Positions 52,203-54,625 of a DNA stretch of 54,625 bases are shown piece by piece. The notes beneath the pieces were generated by a model. The model searched no databases. It worked only from the letters and a program-made list of their open reading frames with translations, and had not been told where the DNA came from. The position numbers and the translations under genes are program-made. The DNA comes from an uncultured Lachnospiraceae bacterium (lineage in GTDB: Bacteria > Bacillota > Clostridia > Lachnospirales > Lachnospiraceae). Position 1 is the first letter of the stretch; every line of letters begins with the position of its first letter. Where the stretch lies: contig CAMEDC010000017.1 in assembly GCA_945913255.1 (NCBI GenBank), positions 1-54,625 of the forward strand, read 5' to 3'.

Positions 52203-53444
52203 CCAAAATGTCAGGGACAGCTGCTTATCATTCTGTGCATAAGCAATACTGTTTCCTGCATTTCCAAGATACTTGAAAATCTCCTGTTCTTCAATCAGAG
52301 CCTGCATCACTTCGTTATAGCAGGTCATATCGGTACACTTCACGGTGACATCTTCTTTTCCCTGTGCAAAAGCCCCCGCAAATAAAGCACTCATCTGCTC
52401 CGTATCATAACTTTCAAACAGAGCGCCTTCCTTCACATAATAGTTTTCTTCTGTGGCAACACAGGCAGGCATCGGAACGCATCCTCCGATCGTGTGAGTT
52501 CGTAAAAGTTCCTCTGTTGTCACGTTAAGATAATCATAATTGATTTCCGGCATGGCAGGCTGTGCAGCAGAAGCATCTTCCATCTGGTAGGAAGCGTCTC
52601 CCCATGTGGTATCCACGTAATAATAACTGCCGTTCACCTTTACAAGATTCCACGCATGTCCTTCTCCCGTATCAACGTTTCCGAGCACCAGTGTGCATTC
52701 CACTCCCAGACGGTTTAGCAGATATTGGGTTGCCTTTGCGTATCCCTGACAAACCGAGGCATGATTCACAAAAACGGAATAGATATTCTGGTTATCCGCG
52801 GAATCCAATTGATAGTCAGTCTCCCGAATCAGGGTATCATATACATACTTTACTTTATCATAATCAGAGGCATTCTCTGAAATACCGGACAATATCCGTT
52901 CCGCTGCTGTCTGAATCTGCGCCTCCTTCTCACGGGCTGTCTCAAGGTTCACATTATAGGTTCCCGAAAATTCGATGGAAGAAATCACATCATTCCTGGT
53001 AAATTTTGTATAGGAATATCCCTCCACATAGAACAGTTCAGGGTGATCATTCAGAACACACTGAAAAACGCGGTCAATACTTGTTTCATCCAGTCCTTTT
53101 GTAAGCCCCTCTTCGGAAAGCTGCTGTTCCTCCAGATGGCTGCCCAGAATTTTTTCTATATCATGGTACCATATCTGCTCTGCCTCACTTAAGCAGGAAT
53201 ACGCGTAATCACCCGCTCCTTCCCACAGGAAAAAATCCCTTTCCTCTTCCGGCATTTCTTCCGAAGAAGAGGAGGAGATTTCCTCCATCTCTGTCACAGT
53301 CGGCTCCGAAACTGACATTTCCGTCGGCACTGCCACAATGTCCCTGGGTATTTCTTCCAGCAATTCACTTCCCGAGCAGCCGCTGAGTGCCAGACACAAA
53401 AACGGCAGCCAGGCCCATCTCATTGTCCGATTTTTTTCCTTCAT
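52185..53444 (-). CDS. Transglutaminase-like lipoprotein
   Basis: 419 residues. Lipoprotein signal peptide with lipobox LALSGC (Cys23), a Ser/Glu-rich linker, and a helical domain. Then comes a transglutaminase-like core: ASVCQGYAKATQYLLNRLG with the nucleophile Cys, GEGHAWNLVKVNG with the His, and YYVDTTWGD with the Asp. Such secreted proteins act as peptidases or cross-linkers on the cell surface; the substrate is unknown. The start has CCGGAGAGAAGG upstream. It lies 18 bases after prfC, so it could be co-transcribed. Confidence 0.9.
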   Translation of the reverse strand: MKEKNRTMRWAWLPFLCLALSGCSGSELLEEIPRDIVAVPTEMSVSEPTVTEMEEISSSSSEEMPEEERDFFLWEGAGDYAYSCLSEAEQIWYHDIEKILGSHLEEQQLSEEGLTKGLDETSIDRVFQCVLNDHPELFYVEGYSYTKFTRNDVISSIEFSGTYNVNLETAREKEAQIQTAAERILSGISENASDYDKVKYVYDTLIRETDYQLDSADNQNIYSVFVNHASVCQGYAKATQYLLNRLGVECTLVLGNVDTGEGHAWNLVKVNGSYYYVDTTWGDASYQMEDASAAQPAMPEINYDYLNVTTEELLRTHTIGGCVPMPACVATEENYYVKEGALFESYDTEQMSALFAGAFAQGKEDVTVKCTDMTCYNEVMQALIEEQEIFKYLGNAGNSIAYAQNDKQLSLTFWVTNGE

Positions 53445-53462
53445 CCTTCTCTCCGGTCAACA

Positions 53463-54625
53463 TTAATTTTTAGAAAACTCTGACAGTACCAGTCCCTTAT
53501 TTCGATCAAGTGTCATACCGATACTCCAGGAATTGACAAACAAAAGCAGCGGATTTCCCTTCATATCTTTTACCTTCTTCATATCCGAGGTTCCGGTAAG
53601 CTTTGCAATATCAATTTCATCTTTATTCTCAATCCAGCGAATATGTTCATAGGGCAGATTCTCCAGCCGTATCTCCACATTGTACTCGTTCTCCAGCCTG
53701 TACTTTAACACATCAAACTGCAGTACACCGACTACGCCGACGATAATCTCCTCCAGACCGGTATTGAACTCCTGAAAAATCTGGATGGCACCCTCCTGGG
53801 CAATCTGCTCAATTCCCTTCACGAACTGCTTTCTCTTCATGGTATCCATCTGACGCACTCTTGCAAAATGCTCCGGTGCAAAGGTGGGAATTCCCTCATA
53901 TTGGAACTTTTCCTTCGGCATACACAGGGTATCTCCGATGGAAAAGATACCCGGATCGAACACACCGATAATATCTCCTGCATACGCCTCGCTTAAAATC
54001 TTTCTCTCATCGGCCATAATCTGCTGTGGCTGTGATAGTCTCATTACTTTGTTGCCCTGTACGTGACGCACTTCCATATTGGCATCAAATCTGCCGGAAC
54101 AAATACGCATAAAGGCAATTCTGTCCCTGTGTGCCTTATTCATATTTGCCTGAATTTTAAAGACAAAAGCGGAAAAATCATGCTCCGCCGGATCAATCAG
54201 TCCGATATCCGCCTTTCTGGGGAGCGGTGTCGTCGCCATTTTCAGGAAATGCTGCAAAAAGATTTCCACGCCAAAGTTTGTCAGCGCGGAGCCGAAGCAG
54301 ACTGGGGTCAGCTTTCCCGCCCGAACTGCATCCAGATCAAATTCCGCACTGGCACCGTCCAAAAGTTCAATCTCCTCCAGCAGCTTGTCCGCCGGTTCCT
54401 CCCCAATCAGTTCTTTCAAATGCGCCTCATCCTGAATGGGAATCTCTGTCGCAGTTCCCTCCTTCGTTCCCTTCTCCGTATCGGAGTAGGAAATCACACA
54501 TCTTTTCTCTCTGTCGTAGACGCCCTTAAATCCCTTACCGGAACCGATTGGCCAGTTCACAGGACAGGTTGCAATTCCCAGTTCCTTTTCGATTTCATCC
54601 AGAAGATCAAAAGTGTCATTTGCAT
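53463..54625 (-). CDS. prfC: Peptide chain release factor 3 (3' part, runs off the window)
   Basis: GTPase that removes RF1/RF2 from the ribosome after termination. Only the C-terminal about 387 residues are in the window; the frame stays open to 54625 (ANDTFDLLDEIEKELG before CPVNWPIGSGKGFKGVYDR), so the G domain lies beyond the edge. CFGSALTNFGVEIFLQHFL, HRDRIAFMRICSGRF, GVVGVLQFDVLKYRLENEY and the final NRDKGLVL-like end (DRNKGLVLSEF) are typical. A GTG inside the frame is not the real start. Confidence 0.96.
   Translation of the reverse strand, partial: ANDTFDLLDEIEKELGIATCPVNWPIGSGKGFKGVYDREKRCVISYSDTEKGTKEGTATEIPIQDEAHLKELIGEEPADKLLEEIELLDGASAEFDLDAVRAGKLTPVCFGSALTNFGVEIFLQHFLKMATTPLPRKADIGLIDPAEHDFSAFVFKIQANMNKAHRDRIAFMRICSGRFDANMEVRHVQGNKVMRLSQPQQIMADERKILSEAYAGDIIGVFDPGIFSIGDTLCMPKEKFQYEGIPTFAPEHFARVRQMDTMKRKQFVKGIEQIAQEGAIQIFQEFNTGLEEIIVGVVGVLQFDVLKYRLENEYNVEIRLENLPYEHIRWIENKDEIDIAKLTGTSDMKKVKDMKGNPLLLFVNSWSIGMTLDRNKGLVLSEFSKN

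Noticed and set aside
53463..54560. Short prfC starting at GTG 54560
   Set aside because: The RF3 sequence continues in frame to the window edge (ANDTFDLLDEIEKELG), so the GTG is an internal Val codon.

Overview
The window reads as a chromosomal segment of a spore-forming, low-to-mid GC Clostridia, most likely Lachnospiraceae. Three things point there. (1) The gene order nusB-xseA-xseB-ispA-dxs-tlyA-nadK-argR-recN-spoIVB is typical of sporulating Firmicutes. (2) There are Firmicutes/Lachnospiraceae families: DUF1836, DUF3842, DUF5688, YerC, a YdjI-like SPFH protein, class III FBPase and a lysine riboswitch in front of dapA. (3) Ribosome binding sites are strong GGAGG types throughout. Most genes are on the minus strand. 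No species can be named from sequence alone.

Layout. 0-8.9 kb: gdhA with a terminator-bearing leader, an SH3 membrane protein, tRNA-Arg(CCG) inside a perfect inverted repeat, a DUF5688 protein, efp, and a shikimate cluster (aroK-aroQ fused, aroE) coupled to yqeG, a nucleoside-kinase-like gene and DUF3842. 9-16.2 kb: an ECF-transporter S component behind a long leader, rlmD, a small acidic membrane protein, pcrA, and a YdjI-like SPFH/zinc-ribbon pair. 16.4-21.8 kb: an HTH regulator, a three-copy 58-bp repeat array, an orphan ABC solute-binding lipoprotein, HIT, DUF1836, yerC, bactofilin with a degenerate M23 partner, and a cold-shock gene. 21.8-30.8 kb: a eukaryote-type HisA, an Asn/Thr/Gly-rich lipoprotein, fbp, dapB, dapA with its lysine riboswitch, a corrinoid adenosyltransferase, a two-OB SSB and typA.

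30.8-41.5 kb is the accessory-looking part. It holds a sigma-region-2 protein and a soluble ZAS-type (Hx3Cx2C) anti-sigma-like protein, divergent from a TPR-CHAT caspase-like protease. This is a candidate protease/anti-sigma/sigma circuit. Next come a small helical protein, a soluble VirD4/TraG-like ATPase with a ClpP-type peptidase, a DUF4116 repeat protein and a protein with a pentapeptide-like N-terminus. The part ends with a nuclease-like gene broken by two in-frame stops and a six-copy 61-bp direct repeat array. This block lies directly downstream of spoIVB, where spo0A is found in many relatives.

41.5-54.6 kb is the housekeeping cluster spoIVB to nusB, then Asp23/Gls24, a transglutaminase-like lipoprotein and the 3' part of prfC, which runs off the right edge. 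All family assignments are from recognised motifs and remembered family features; no searches were run.
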